A stretch of DNA of 64,000 nucleotides from Taxillus chinensis. Lineage: Eukaryota > Streptophyta > Magnoliopsida > Santalales > Loranthaceae. Below, piece after piece: positions 12,301 to 23,514 of this stretch. Positions within the stretch are counted from its first letter, which is position 1; each line of letters begins with the position of its first letter. The notes below the pieces were generated by a model, which was given only the letters and a program-made list of their open reading frames with translations, made no database searches and had not been told where the DNA came from. Both the position numbers and the translations under genes were made by a program. The DNA lies in the NCBI GenBank assembly GCA_023512835.1, contig CM042092.1, positions 1,637,293 through 1,701,292 on the forward strand, given 5' to 3'.

Positions 12301-13520
12301 GGAAAACAACCAGAAAAATCTGGTGAAGTTGATGTGGTGGAGACTTACAATGATGGAGGGATCCTTATCGTTTCTGATTCTGATCACAAGGCATACGAGG
12401 AGTGGATCCTTGATTCTGGTTGCACGTTTCATATGTGTCCCAATCGGGACTGGTTTTCAACATATGAAACTGTGTCCTCAGGTACTGTTGTTATGGGGAA
12501 CAATACCTCTTGCAAAATTATCGGCATTGGTATAATTAGAATTAAAATGCATGATCGTGTGGTCATAACACTTGGAGATGTGAGATATATTCTAGAATTG
12601 AAGAGAAATCTGATTTCATTGAGTACTCTTGATTCTAAAGGGTACAAGTTCACCGGTGAAGGTGGAGTGATCAAGATCAACAAGGGTTCTCTTGTGGTGA
12701 TGAAAGGTCACAAGAGAGCTGGGCAGTTATATGTTTTACAGGGTTCTACAGTTTCAGGAGCTGCTGCTATTGCAACCTCTTCTTCCATGTCTGATTCTGA
12801 TATTTCTAAATTATGGCATATGCGCCTAGGGCATATGAGTGAGCATGGAATGGCTGAATTGAGTAGAAGATGACTTATTACAAGGCAAAGCCTCAGCAAT
12901 CTTCAGTTTTGTGAGCATTGTGTCTATGGTAAACAAAAGAGAATCTGGTTTACTAAAGGCATTCATAAAACCAAAGAAACTCTGGATTATATTCATTCTG
13001 ATCTTTGGGGGCCAGGAAGAGTGGTTTCTAAAGGCGGTGTCGTTTATATGTTGACTATCAATGATGATTTCTCTAGGATGCTCTGGACATTCTTCTTGAA
13101 GCAAAAAAGTAATGCATTCTCTACTTTCAAAGATTGGAAGATTATGATTGAAAAGCAAACAGGAAAACAGGTGAAGAGGCTTCGCACGGACAATGATTTA
13201 GAGTTATGTTCTAATGAATTTAATACCTTCTGCAAGTTCGAAGGAATTGTGCATCACTTGACAGTTCCTCATACTCCGCAGCAAAATGGAGTTGCAGAAC
13301 ATATGAACAGAAGCATCATGGAAAGAGTCCGATGTATCCTATCACATGCAAAGTTACCACAGTCATTTTGGGCGGAAGCGACTGCTACAGCGTGTTTTCT
13401 CATTAACCGATCTCCTTCTACTGCTATTGAGAAGAAGACACCATATGAGGTATGGACTGGTACTCCTGCAGATTATTCAAATTTAAAAAATATTTGGTTG
13501 TCCTGCATATGCTCATGTTG
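12301..13520 (+). pseudogene. Copia protease and integrase relic
   Basis: A protease active-site motif WILDSGCTFHM lies at 12403-12435, the GAG-pre-integrase motif LWHMRLGHM near 12814, and the integrase core with HTPQQNGVAEHMNR near 13270-13310. A TGA at 12871-12873 interrupts the frame just after the pre-integrase motif. A frameshift near 13485 breaks the end of integrase; coding similarity resumes in another frame at 13547. Integrase would insert the cDNA in an active relative. Confidence 0.85.
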
Positions 13521-13546
13521 ATAATGGTAAATTAGAGCCTAGATCT

Positions 13547-15532
13547 GTGAAATGCATTTATCTAGGTTATAAGACTGGTGTTAAAGGATATAAATTATGG
13601 TGTCCAGAGACCAAGAAGGTTGTTCTTAGCAGAAATGTTGTCTCTGATGAAACTGCTATGTTACATGATTTATCCTCTCCTGATTCTTCTAAGACAGATC
13701 ACCAGAGTACTTCAAGACAGGTGGAGTTTGATATTAATTCAGGACATCCTTTATCATCTTCTCAATCCAGTCCATCATCTTCATCTAGTCTAGCTAAGCC
13801 CAGTCCTACAACTAAAGAGAAGGTTGTTTCTTCATTTGTTACACCACCTCTAGCTCCTTAATATTCTATTGCCATGAATAAACCAAGACGAGAAATTAAG
13901 CCTCCACAAAGATATGATAATGAAGCAGATTTGGTTGCATATGCCTCGAATGTGGCTGAACATATTGACGGAAATCAGGAGTCATCTACTTATTTTGATA
14001 CAGTCACTTGTGATCATTCAGACCAGTGGATGAAAGCTATGCAAGAGGAGATGGAATCACTTCACAAGAATAAAACATGGGAGCTTGTGAATTTGCCTAA
14101 AGATAAAAAGGTTGTTCGTTGCAAATTGGTGTTTCGCAAGAAAGAGGGAATTCCTGGGGTTGAAGATTCCAGGTTTAAAGCAAGACTTGTTGCAAAGGGT
14201 TACAGTTAAGTTCCAGGTGTGGATTATACTGATGTATTTTCTCCAGTTGTTAAGTATAGTTCAATTCGAGCTTTACTTGGTATTGTTGCTCAACATGATC
14301 TTGAGTTAGAGCAGTTAGATGTGAAAACAACTTTTTTACATGGAGAACTTGAGGAAGACATCTATATGGAACAATCTGAAGGTTTTATAGCATCTGGAAA
14401 AGAAGATTGTGTTTGCTTATTGAAGAAGTCTCTCTATGGTTTGAAACAGTCACCCAGGCAATGGTATAAGAGGTTTGACTCTTTTATGACATCTCATGAT
14501 TTTAACAGAAGTAGTTTTGATAGTTGTGTCTACTTTAAAAGGAGTGACGACTCTTTTGTATATCTACTTCTATATGTTGATGATATGTTGATAGCAGCCA
14601 AGGATAAATATAAGATCAAAAAAGTTAAAGTCCAACTTAATACAAAATTTGAGATGAAAGATTTGAGAGCTGCAAAGAAGATACTTGGCATGGAGATTAT
14701 CATAGACAGGAAGGCAAGTACATTGTGCCTAAGTCAAAAAGTGTACATTGAGAAAATTCTGCAGAGGTTTAATATGCAAAATGCTAAACCTGTTAGCACT
14801 TCATTAGCAGCTCATTTTAGACTTTCATTTACTTTGTCTCCTAAAACACCTGATGAGATTGATTATATGTCTCGAGTTCCATATTCCAGTGCAGTGGGCT
14901 CTCTCATGTATGCCATGGTTTGTACAAGACCAGATTTAGCTTATGTTGTGAGTATGGTGAGTAAATACATGGCAAATCCTAGCAGGGAACACTAGAAGGC
15001 AATTCAATGGATTTTCATATACTTGCGTGGTACCACTGATGTTTGCTTACAGTTTAGCAGAACTAGAGATGGAGTCATTGGGTATGTTGATCCTGATTTT
15101 GCTGGAGACTTAAATAGAAGCAGATCTCTTACTGGATATGTTTTTACTCTTGGTGGTTGTGCTATCAGTTGGAAAGCTATCTTATAGTCTACAGTTGCTT
15201 TGTCTAATACTGAAGCAGAATATATAACTATTACTGAAGCTTGTAAAGAAGCTGTTTGGCTGAAGGGACTCTTTAGTGAACTAAGTGAAGATCTGCAGAT
15301 TAGTTCCTTATTTAGTGATAGCCAAAGTATAATATTTCTTACGAAGGATCAGATGTATCATGAGAGAACGAAACATATTGATGTTCATTATCATTTTGTG
15401 CGTGATGTCATTGCTCGTGATGATATTGTTGTGAGCAAGATCAGCACTCTTCATAATCCTTCAGATATGATGACAAAGCCACTTCCAGTAGCCAAGTTTG
15501 AGCATTGCTTGGACTTGGTCAGTATTCGTTGA
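13547..15532 (+). pseudogene. Copia reverse transcriptase and RNase H relic
   Basis: The integrase C-terminus and a serine-rich linker (13547-13861) lead into the reverse transcriptase (about 14010-14990) with the catalytic YVDDM (14575-14589), then RNase H (about 15050-15530) with its AEAEYI-like segment and the [15 protein letters not shown] motif. Stops interrupt it at 13859 (TAA), 14207 (TAA), 14993 (TAG) and 15186 (TAG). The catalytic residues are intact between stops, so inactivation came from point mutation and not deletion. Confidence 0.9.
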
Positions 15533-15632
15533 TTATTACCCTTCGGGGTATTGTGGCAGAGGTGGAATTCTATTTTTTCTATTTTTAGGGACTTATGCTT
15601 GCAGCGATAGAATTTGTGTCAAGGTGGAGATT

Positions 15633-15934
15633 TGTAATATTGACCCAAATTTTTGTTTCCTTTTTCTTTTATACCCATTATTTTATATTATTTAATGTGG
15701 TAAAAGAGGTAATTGGAAACTATTTTGTAATATCCTATTTATAGGGCCCTAGGGCTGTCGTTAGGATTATGAGAGCCATAAGCTGCATAGCCGTCCATTG
15801 TACTCCCACAAAATAGTGAATTTCTTCTCTATCTGCCCGTGGTTTTTCCTGTCTTGGGTTTTCCACGTAAATCTTGGTGTTCTTTCTCTGTTTCTATTTG
15901 TTTTTTGCTGTTATCTTCCGTCTAATTTATAACA
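15633..15934 (+). repeat. 3' LTR of the copia element
   Basis: 302 bp, same termini as the 5' LTR, followed by GTTAA. It follows a short purine-rich tract (AAGGTGGAGATT). Confidence 0.95.
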
Positions 15935-17688
15935 GTTAACTTGGCGTTATAAAATTTGTTAATTTGCTTACTTGATATTAATATATAAAATCAAAATTGT
16001 TTATTTACATGCCAAAGCATAAAATATATAAGGAAAAAGTAAAAACAAGATTACTATTTTGCAATCTCATGCCAAAGCATATCCTACTACCATTTAGTTA
16101 AAACATTTTTTAAAAGTAATTATCATGATTTGTATATATACTCAATATCAATAATTGAAATTTTCAAAAATAGAGAATGCAACATCGTTAGCCTTGAGTT
16201 GGCCTTGAGCAGTGAGTTTTTTTTTTTTGGTAGGTGAACGCCTCTTATTTCACCTTTGTTTCATGAACAATAGATAGAGGGTTCCACTAGCTAGCAAAAC
16301 TTACAATGAAAGTTTTACAAATTTACTATCAGAGTTAACTGTTTTAGCTCATAACCAAAATCTAAGGTCTAATTAATACATCAAATTGGAGGTTCAATCA
16401 ATACTAAGGGTCCTTGAGGAGGCTCATTACAAAACAACTATGGGAGTTTAGTCTATTACTAAGGGTCCCTGAAGAAACTCTTTACAGAGTTCCTTGAACA
16501 ACAATATAAATGATAATATAGAAAATCGAAAACAATTCTATAACAATATAAATAAAAAATAGAAAGAAAGAAAATCTCAATAATAGTTGTTGCAGAGATG
16601 ATTTGTGTTGATTCTTGTTTCTCATACACCACTTTAACAATTTATCAGACTTAAGAAGATAGGGGCCAGTTTGGTATTGTTGTTGGGAGCCTATTTTTGC
16701 TTCTTTTATAAGCAGAAGTAGTAAAAGGTGTTTGGTAACCTCTAAAAAAGTACTTATAAAATAAGTTTTTTATTTTTTTACTTAAGAGCAGAAGCAATTT
16801 AAAGGTTACTTATAGAAACTGCTTTTTTAAGAAGCAATTTTTTTAAAAATAAAATGTCAATACTAACCTTCTTCATCCTCTACAACTACAACAATCTCGA
16901 TTAAGGGGGGCCTTGGGTGACGGCTTGGTAGATCCTGGGCGACAGCTTGGGCGATGGTCTGATAGATCATGGGCAACAACTTGTGCGATCTTGGGCTTGG
17001 GTGACGGGATGGGGGGCCAAAGGCTCAAGCCAAGTCATTAACACGATGCTTTGCCTTCGTGAATTTTTATTGAAGTTTTATAAAACCTCCAGACCAGTGA
17101 TTGAAACACTTACCAACGACTTCTTAATTCCCTCTCTCTTAATTTGTCAGTCTAAAATGTTATATGTTTATATATATATATATATATATAACATAATCCA
17201 AATGATAGTAATATTCTTTTTCTTTTCAATATCAGATATTATGGGGCAAATAATTTGTGTGGACTCTCTCTTTTATGATTTGCAATATAGGAGATAACAA
17301 GGGGATTGGTGAACTCTCTCCCTGTGTGAGTGTTTATATTTATGTTGTATTTGATATACTGTTTATTTTTTAAAAAAAATGAAGAACACTTTTTTTTAGT
17401 ACTTATATTGGACTACCATGTTAAAATTATAATTGGGATAATCAGATGATTCCTGAAAGGGGAAATAAAATAAAGAAAATTGGGGCCGGTTATATAATGC
17501 GCCAACAAAAATTTAAAACCCATATAAATTATTACATTAGTCCTCGCGAGGCAGAAGGAGTACACATTATTTAGAAGCGTCAACGAAGACGACACCAAAC
17601 CAAACCCCGTAATGGTCGAACCCACCGTGAGCTGAGATCGCAATGCATATAGTTGATGGTAGAGAGTACACATAGCAGTAGCACGCGG
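15935..17688. other. Intergenic, AT-rich; possible MITE remnant
   Basis: No supported gene. CATGCCAAAGCATA is repeated directly at about 16007 and 16067. A stretch from about 16674, starting GGGGCCAGTTTGGTATTG and rich in AGAAGCA/TGCTTCT words, looks like one end of a hAT-type MITE, but I found no matching right end. A short TA microsatellite lies at 17170-17190. The last 100 bases are the 3' flank of the glutaredoxin. Confidence 0.4.
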
Positions 17689-17997
17689 TCAAACCCAGAT
17701 GGCGCCAGCCCGCTTGAGCATGGGCTTGAGGGAGCGGTTGAGGTGGTGTGTCATGACATCATTGACCCCGCCGACGAGGTTTCCACCAATGTAGACGGTG
17801 GGCACGGCAGGGCTGCACCCCAACCGGGACAGCGCCTGCTCGATGTCGCGGCCGCCGGCGATCTCATCTAGCTCGTACACGGCGGGGCTGACCCCGAAGT
17901 CCGCAAACAGCGTCTTGACGCTGTGGCTGGATGGGCAGTTGCTCCGGCTGAAAATCACCACCGGTTTCTCCGACACCAGCCTGGACAGCACGTCCAT
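17689..17997 (-). CDS. CC-type-like (class III) glutaredoxin with a CPSS active site
   Basis: A single exon of 102 residues, the usual length of plant class III (ROXY-type) glutaredoxins, starting [18 protein letters not shown]. The thioredoxin-fold landmarks are present: active-site segment at 20-25, the TVP-type cis-proline in AVPTVYIGG (64-72, Pro66), a GG glutathione-binding pair at 76-77, the family signature [19 protein letters not shown] (43-61), and the C-terminal AGAIWV, equivalent to the A(L/I)W(L/V) end needed for TGA-factor contact in ROXY proteins. The odd point is the active site: Cys21-Pro22-Ser23-Ser24 where the class has CCMC, CCMS or CCLC. The second cysteine is lost, so it should behave as a monothiol protein at most. 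The family acts in nucleus and cytosol with TGA factors and glutathione; a role for this member is inferred. The gene stands alone with its own TATA box. Confidence 0.92.
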   Translation of the reverse strand: MDVLSRLVSEKPVVIFSRSNCPSSHSVKTLFADFGVSPAVYELDEIAGGRDIEQALSRLGCSPAVPTVYIGGNLVGGVNDVMTHHLNRSLKPMLKRAGAIWV

Positions 17998-18141
17998 GTT
18001 AATTAATTAATTAACTAATTAATGCTGACTGATCTGCTTGGTTGAGTAAGTGAGAGGCTTAGGTTTCTCCGACGGAGCGTTTGACGATCGATGTTGGGGA
18101 GTGTACGTTGTGGTGTTGGGTTCAGCTGGGGGGGAGCTCTC

Positions 18142-18149
18142 TATTTATA
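18142..18149 (-). promoter_or_regulatory. TATA box of the glutaredoxin gene
   Basis: TATAAATA on the minus strand, about 145 bp before the glutaredoxin ATG. This would put the transcription start near 18115 and give a 5'UTR of roughly 120 bases containing TTAATTAA repeats just before the ATG. Confidence 0.65.
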
Positions 18150-18744
18150 CACAGTCCGTCAGTAAATAAACCACATGTATATTTCATGTAATAAGATGAT
18201 TGGCACGCATCCGAGCGGAGGGAGGGACGAATAAAGGTGGGGGCGAAGCCGCAACAGCAAGTAATCATGATGGCGTGGCGTTTAGAAGCGCTGTGACACA
18301 CGTGCGCAGCCGCCCCATAAGCACTGTTAATGCCTTAATTTAATATTATTATTTATTGTTCCATATGCGCCGATAGGATATTAAGATATGATACGATAAA
18401 CAGGGGAGTAAGAAAAAAAACAAACGAGTTTGTACCGGTACAAAATTTAGTCTCACCTCACCAAAATATATAGCAAAACTAAGTAATTTTGATATGATTA
18501 TATATATATATATATATATTTGTAAAAAATTACATACGAAAACAGCATAATCTTTGATGGAATGGAATGCATCTCTATAATTAACGCAAAGGATTCTAAT
18601 TCTGTAATTCACAAATGATACGCAACCAGGCTTCTTCTTTTGGAGAGGTAGTATACTGTGAAATATGATCGTGCCATAAAAGACATAAATTAATTATTTG
18701 GACCTACACTTTTTTGGGTATTTGTTATCTTTTTTGGGGAGTGC

Positions 18745-18749
18745 TTTTT

Positions 18750-18780
<31 letters not shown>
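18745..18780. repeat. T15-G21 homopolymer junction
   Basis: A run of about 15 T is followed immediately by 21 G (18760-18780). Such a G run can form quadruplex structures and is prone to length error in both replication and sequencing. Confidence 0.9.
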
Positions 18781-20138
18781 TGAAATTTATGACGTGGCAA
18801 AGAATTAAATAACGAAGAACATGTGCACAAGCAGGAACATGGAATATGACCATAAGCCCACAACATAATAATAATAATAATACAGGACAGCCGGGAATAA
18901 ATTCCCAAATCGGCTGAGATGTCACACTGCACCCATGCCCACCGGCCACCACTCGCTTTCCTCGAGTATCATCCCCGGTTTTAGCTTTGAAGTCGAGGTG
19001 ATAACTTATTACTGGAGCAAAATAAATATGATATTATCCCTCTCCCACGACTCCTTTCAAGTTTGATTTTGTCTTACCGGGTTTGGTTTTGTCCTAGCTA
19101 TGTATGTCAAAATAACTGTCTTGGATTAATTTCGGATCCCTATATGTAACCTAAACAGGGTGTTGGTGGTCCTCCAGGTTTGGCTCCACAGATTCATCGC
19201 AAAATCAATCCATGCTCAATTGCTTAGACCGAGTGTTCCTGGGTTATAACAAGAAGCTTAGTAAACTTTTAATTTAATGGCTAGTTGAGTTATTAAAGTT
19301 GTGTAGAGTTTTAATCTAATCCAAAGTTGTATGCCGCTAGTGGTGTTAATGTAAAGGCAACATTTTTGACTTACTGGTGTTGGCAGATGACCAGACTCAC
19401 TGCTTGAAAAACTCGATTTTTCTATTTTGGAGCATCTGCTTAATGGGCTAGGGGAGTTAGATTTATCGAGTTGGAGGGCTCTTCATAAACAATTAATTGC
19501 ATGTTGTAATAGCTCATTTTAAGCTTGTTAAAGCTCCACTACATTTGGGTTACCAAGAATGTAATTTTGATTTAGGTAATAGATACTATCAGAATGTGTA
19601 ATATACTTATAAGGAAAGTGGTAAGACCATTTGTGAAAAAAAGAAGTCACTAGTTGTGATACCAATTTTAAGGGTGTAAAGTTAGTGGTGGCAAAAGTGG
19701 TAATTGGTGATTGATATTGCTAGTAATTACATTGAGGCAAAATCCATAACTAGATTTATTGCTAGAACAAGATAGATAAAGGTGTAAACAAGCTTATCGA
19801 AATCAAGTCAAATCCTAATTTACTCAAGTTTTACTCATTAAAATTTTAATTATACCTAAGCTCAACTTGAGCTTAAAATGATATGCTTAAGCTTCACTCT
19901 ATAAAGTGTTTTAAAAACTCTCTTGGGAAAAGTAGGCACGATAATTTTAAAAAGAGGAGATTAACCATTTAAACTATTTAAGTCTTGTGTAATTATCCAA
20001 ATAATTATTATATATAAATACAAATATAGGCTAATTAATATACTACATAAATTGGTTTAACTCGTGAGTTCAATTATAGTTATATTTGTTGGGTATTTCC
20101 CTGAGAATTTTGCCCAAAATTGGTGGTGAGGACGAGTA

Positions 20139-20152
20139 AACACACACACACA

Positions 20153-20208
<56 letters not shown>
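20139..20208. repeat. Compound microsatellite CA-CT-TA
   Basis: ACACACAC, then about 11 CT units, then about 20 AT units. Confidence 0.95.
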
Positions 20209-20215
<7 letters not shown>

Positions 20216-20448
20216 TATATTTAAGAGTTGTAATTTTTGTTAACTGTGTTATCAATCAATGGTGATTTGGCAATGACAAGCAATGTGACTAGAAGAGATA
20301 CCTTTGTACTCCCATACAACATTATAAGATGATTTCCTTTGAGTGAATTTGTAGGAGTTTGTTAGTTTACATAAGTAATGTTACTTTGTATTTGCCTTGT
20401 TATCTTGAACTCCACTTTACTTCGGTATGTGCTGAGTAGTTGACTATT

Positions 20449-20650
20449 CGGTTTAAGACAGGAGTTATATTTTAAAGTAAACTCATCTTGAAGTAAACTT
20501 AGCATTTTGACTTAGAAGAAGTTTAGTTTGAGACAGAAGTTATATCTCGAAGTAAAGTCATCTCAAAATAAACTCAGCGTTCGACTCGGGATGAGTTCAG
20601 CTAGGGATACAATGTATAAATTGAAGTAAGTCATATCAAAGTGAAAGTGT
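20449..20650. repeat. Degenerate tandem repeat, unit about 75 bp
   Basis: Three diverged units share the order GAGTTATAT or similar, then AAAGTAAACTCATC, then a second AAGTAAAC-type word, then GACT. Unit 1 runs about 20449-20523, unit 2 20524-20600, and unit 3 is partial to 20650. No coding sense. Confidence 0.5.
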
Positions 20651-22167
20651 TGGCCCAAATCAAAATATTTGTTAACTCGAAGCTGTCTCACACGGCTCAA
20701 AGGCTACCATCAATTTCAAGATATTAAAACGATGACATGACATTTATTTTCCATACTTATTGATTTGAAGCATCTTCTCTATTGAGTTATTTGCTTTGAT
20801 GAAACACCAACCCTTGAACTTACCTGTGGACAAGTCATGAATCACAAACTACCAACTGGTGTGGATAAAGGGGTTTTTTTGTTTGAATCTGACATGTATA
20901 GAGGACTTATTTCAAAAATGAAAGCTACAAATTATAAATAATTATAATTGCATATAAAGACATTTTTTCAATACTAAAACAATTATCTTTGTTTTAAAAA
21001 ATAAATACAGTGAGTTTCTCAATAGAGAAAAGGGGTAGAAGTACATGAAAAAATTAAAAGAATATTTTTATTTTTGTCTTTAAGATTTTCTTCAAAACAA
21101 AAACATAAAGAGAAAAAATGATGAAAATATTTTCTATTTGTTTTGAGGGGTTAGAAAACAGAAAAACATGTTATACTCAATTATGTAATTTTTGTTTATT
21201 ATATTAATTTTTATTGATAATCAAAGATGTCATTGTAAATCAACATAAATCAGCTTGTATGTTGTTGGATATATAATACAAATTCAGTTGAACGTAAAAT
21301 TATCAATTTTACATTGCATTTATATTTTTCAATTAAGTTTACATTTGGTTAATATATTCAACAAGTTCTCAAAAGAAATCCATTCACCCCTCCACCCTCT
21401 CTCTTACACTCTCACGCCATCACCCCTCCTCTCTCTTCCTCAATGCGCAGTAGTGGTACCACCCCCTTCCTTTGTCTTTGTTGGATAGTCAGCTTTCTTA
21501 GTCTCTAGGCAGACTCTTTGTGTCATTGTGTGTATATATATTACAAATTATAGTGATGAAATATGAGCATTTTAATTGATTTTTAATGGGTTAACTTGTT
21601 GGATTTGTTTAAAAGCGAAGTTTTTTGAATTTGTATTGGTGTCCTGGCTTGAATTCTTGACATTTAGGCCGTCAACACTTTTAATTTGGTTAATATTATA
21701 TGATGTCACGCTCTGAATTTCCGACTTGTAAAAGTCGATTAGTGAATTTTCATGCTCGCACCCGAAGAGACAATGGATTGGTGAAAATACCTGTAAAGGG
21801 ACTTTAGCACTGGTGCTGCACTCAATCCACTCCACATATGGCACACAATACATAAATCTTATTTCAATCCAAATAGTACATACATAATTTCCTCATGGTG
21901 TTATATCATGTTCTTACAGTTCAACCAAATACAAACAAACATAACAAGGTCTCCACCTCGGATGAACCTCCTAACTTCTGTAGGTACTTGGAACAAACAA
22001 AGACAAACATAACAAGAGGGATAAACAACTAAGCTCAGTAAGGATCATTTATCCTCTACCTGTCCCAGCTCATACTCTATTTATACAGTGTAAGCATGTG
22101 TTTATGTAATGTCATATCTAATTCATAATCACATTCTCAGTTATCACCATTTATCATTATTTACCTT

Positions 22168-22345
22168 AGCCTCTCAGGCCCTAATATAATCCATGCCTCT
22201 TAGGCTCCATTCACTTACCATGTCTCCCAGGTGCCATTACTATGCCTCTCAGGCTTTATTTCCTTAGCCTTACCCTCATAGGTTTGTACCTCTTATGTTC
22301 CATTACCTTAACTTTAGCCTCACATGCTTCATTTACAAGGCATCT
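22168..22345. repeat. Degenerate minisatellite in the solo LTR, CCTCTCAGGC core
   Basis: Five to six units of about 25-30 bp share GCCTCTCAGGC(T) followed by CCATT or TTATT and CTTA. Units are diverged but the core word is easy to follow. Confidence 0.6.
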
Positions 22346-22383
22346 CATGCATTCACATCATCTCATGAAATAATCAAATTTAG

Positions 22384-22474
22384 TCATGGCATCATATGCA
22401 TACATCACAACAAATCATGACATCATATGCATATATCATAACAAATCATGACATCTCATGCATGACACAAAAAA
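22384..22474. repeat. 31-bp tandem repeat, three units
   Basis: Units begin at 22384, 22415 and 22446 with TCATGRCATC; the first two are each 31 bp and nearly identical (ATATGCATAYATCAYAAC core) and the third is diverged. It lies within the solo LTR. Confidence 0.75.
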
Positions 22475-23514
22475 TCAAATACCCTTTGTCACGTAATAAA
22501 TCAAAACACAATCCTATAGACTTTCCCCCAAAAACACGTACTCAAGGTCACTCAAGTGCATTTAAGACCCATTAAGACCCAACCCGGCCAAAACGACACT
22601 CAAAACAGAGCAAACAGGCTTAACACACAGGACCAGCCGCGAAATACCCCATTCCAACCATGGCGGATCAACACCGCAACACACATTGGCTGCGTCGGAC
22701 CTCCCAACAGCCACGATCGAGACTCCTTTAGTTGCGGAGGACACCAACCTGGCCACGACCGATCACATCAATGTATTCCAGCTCTCTATAAGGCGTGACC
22801 AACCCAAACGGGCCGCAATGGACCATAAATTGGTCTCAACCGATTTACCCAGATACATTCAACTCTCTGTCGGCTGCGGCTGATTAGGTCAACGACACCA
22901 AAAACACCCCGTCGGTCGCGACTGGCCTCCATCAAACCAAGAATTTGGCTGCTGTAACTCAATTTTTCTAAAATCTCATGCCCCCAAATCACCAAAAACA
23001 GTCCTCAAACATGTTCTAACAAGTCCTAAGTATATTACGATAGCTCAAAACGCATTAAAACATTAAAATCAACATCCACGTACATATGGGTCATTCCACC
23101 CATATGCATTAATTCATCACATTTCATGAGTTTAATCACTACCACATACTAAGAAACAAGTAAAACAAGGTTTAAAACACGAATCCACCTCAATTACAAT
23201 TTATTTGAGTCTGGATCGCCCAAATTCCACTTCCCTTTGCTTTCTCTCTCCTTCTTCTCTCTTTTTCTCTCTAGAAAGGCAAGAACGGTTTTGATTTTGG
23301 GGTTAGGGTTCTTTTCCCCCCTTTTATACTTTCTGCTCGAAATACCAAAAAGTAATAAAAATACCTTTTGGGGATTCGACTCCAAATCAGGCTCAATTAC
23401 TATTAAAATGCTCCATTTAATGAGTACATTACTGTACTAATATTAGTTTTTCCAAATAAACATCTAATCATAGGTCTATCTCCCAAAATCTCAAATCTGG
23501 ATCATTACATTTGA

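Larger units (their letters stand above)
11147..15934 (+). mobile_element. Ty1/copia LTR retrotransposon, full length but decayed
   Basis: Two LTRs of exactly 302 bp (11147-11448 and 15633-15934) begin TGTAATATT and end TTTATAACA. The flanks ATTAA and GTTAA match at 4 of 5 bases, as expected for an old 5-bp duplication. A primer-binding site TGGTATCAGCGC (11452-11463) matches initiator tRNA-Met, and a purine tract (about 15618-15632) precedes the 3' LTR. Domain order is gag, protease, integrase, reverse transcriptase, RNase H, which defines copia. Aligning the LTRs by eye gives about 25 differences (about 8%), so it is not a recent insertion. Several stops and frameshifts make it non-autonomous. 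Confidence 0.95.
18150..21703. other. Intergenic with simple repeats
   Basis: No supported gene. Simple repeats include T15 directly followed by G21 (18745-18780), a TA tract (about 18500-18520), and a CA-CT-TA compound microsatellite (20139-20208). A degenerate tandem repeat sits at 20449-20650. Reading frames here come from the simple repeats. Confidence 0.5.
21704..23509 (+). mobile_element. Probable solo LTR of a large retrotransposon
   Basis: The segment starts TGTCACGCTCTGAATTTC and ends GGATCATTACA, terminal forms typical of plant Ty3/gypsy LTRs. Flanks are TATGA (21699-21703) and TTTGA (23510-23514), 4 of 5 matching. Length is 1806 bp, with no internal domains and no second LTR. It has a GC-richer promoter-like part (22550-22960) and a pyrimidine tract (23225-23275) followed by a TTTTATACTTT box. 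Recombination between two LTRs would leave this structure. I am confident about the termini, less about the superfamily. Confidence 0.6.

Noticed and set aside
22384..22474. Regular short repeats that might suggest a CRISPR-like array
   Set aside because: Units are contiguous with no spacers, lie in a plant LTR, and degenerate quickly.
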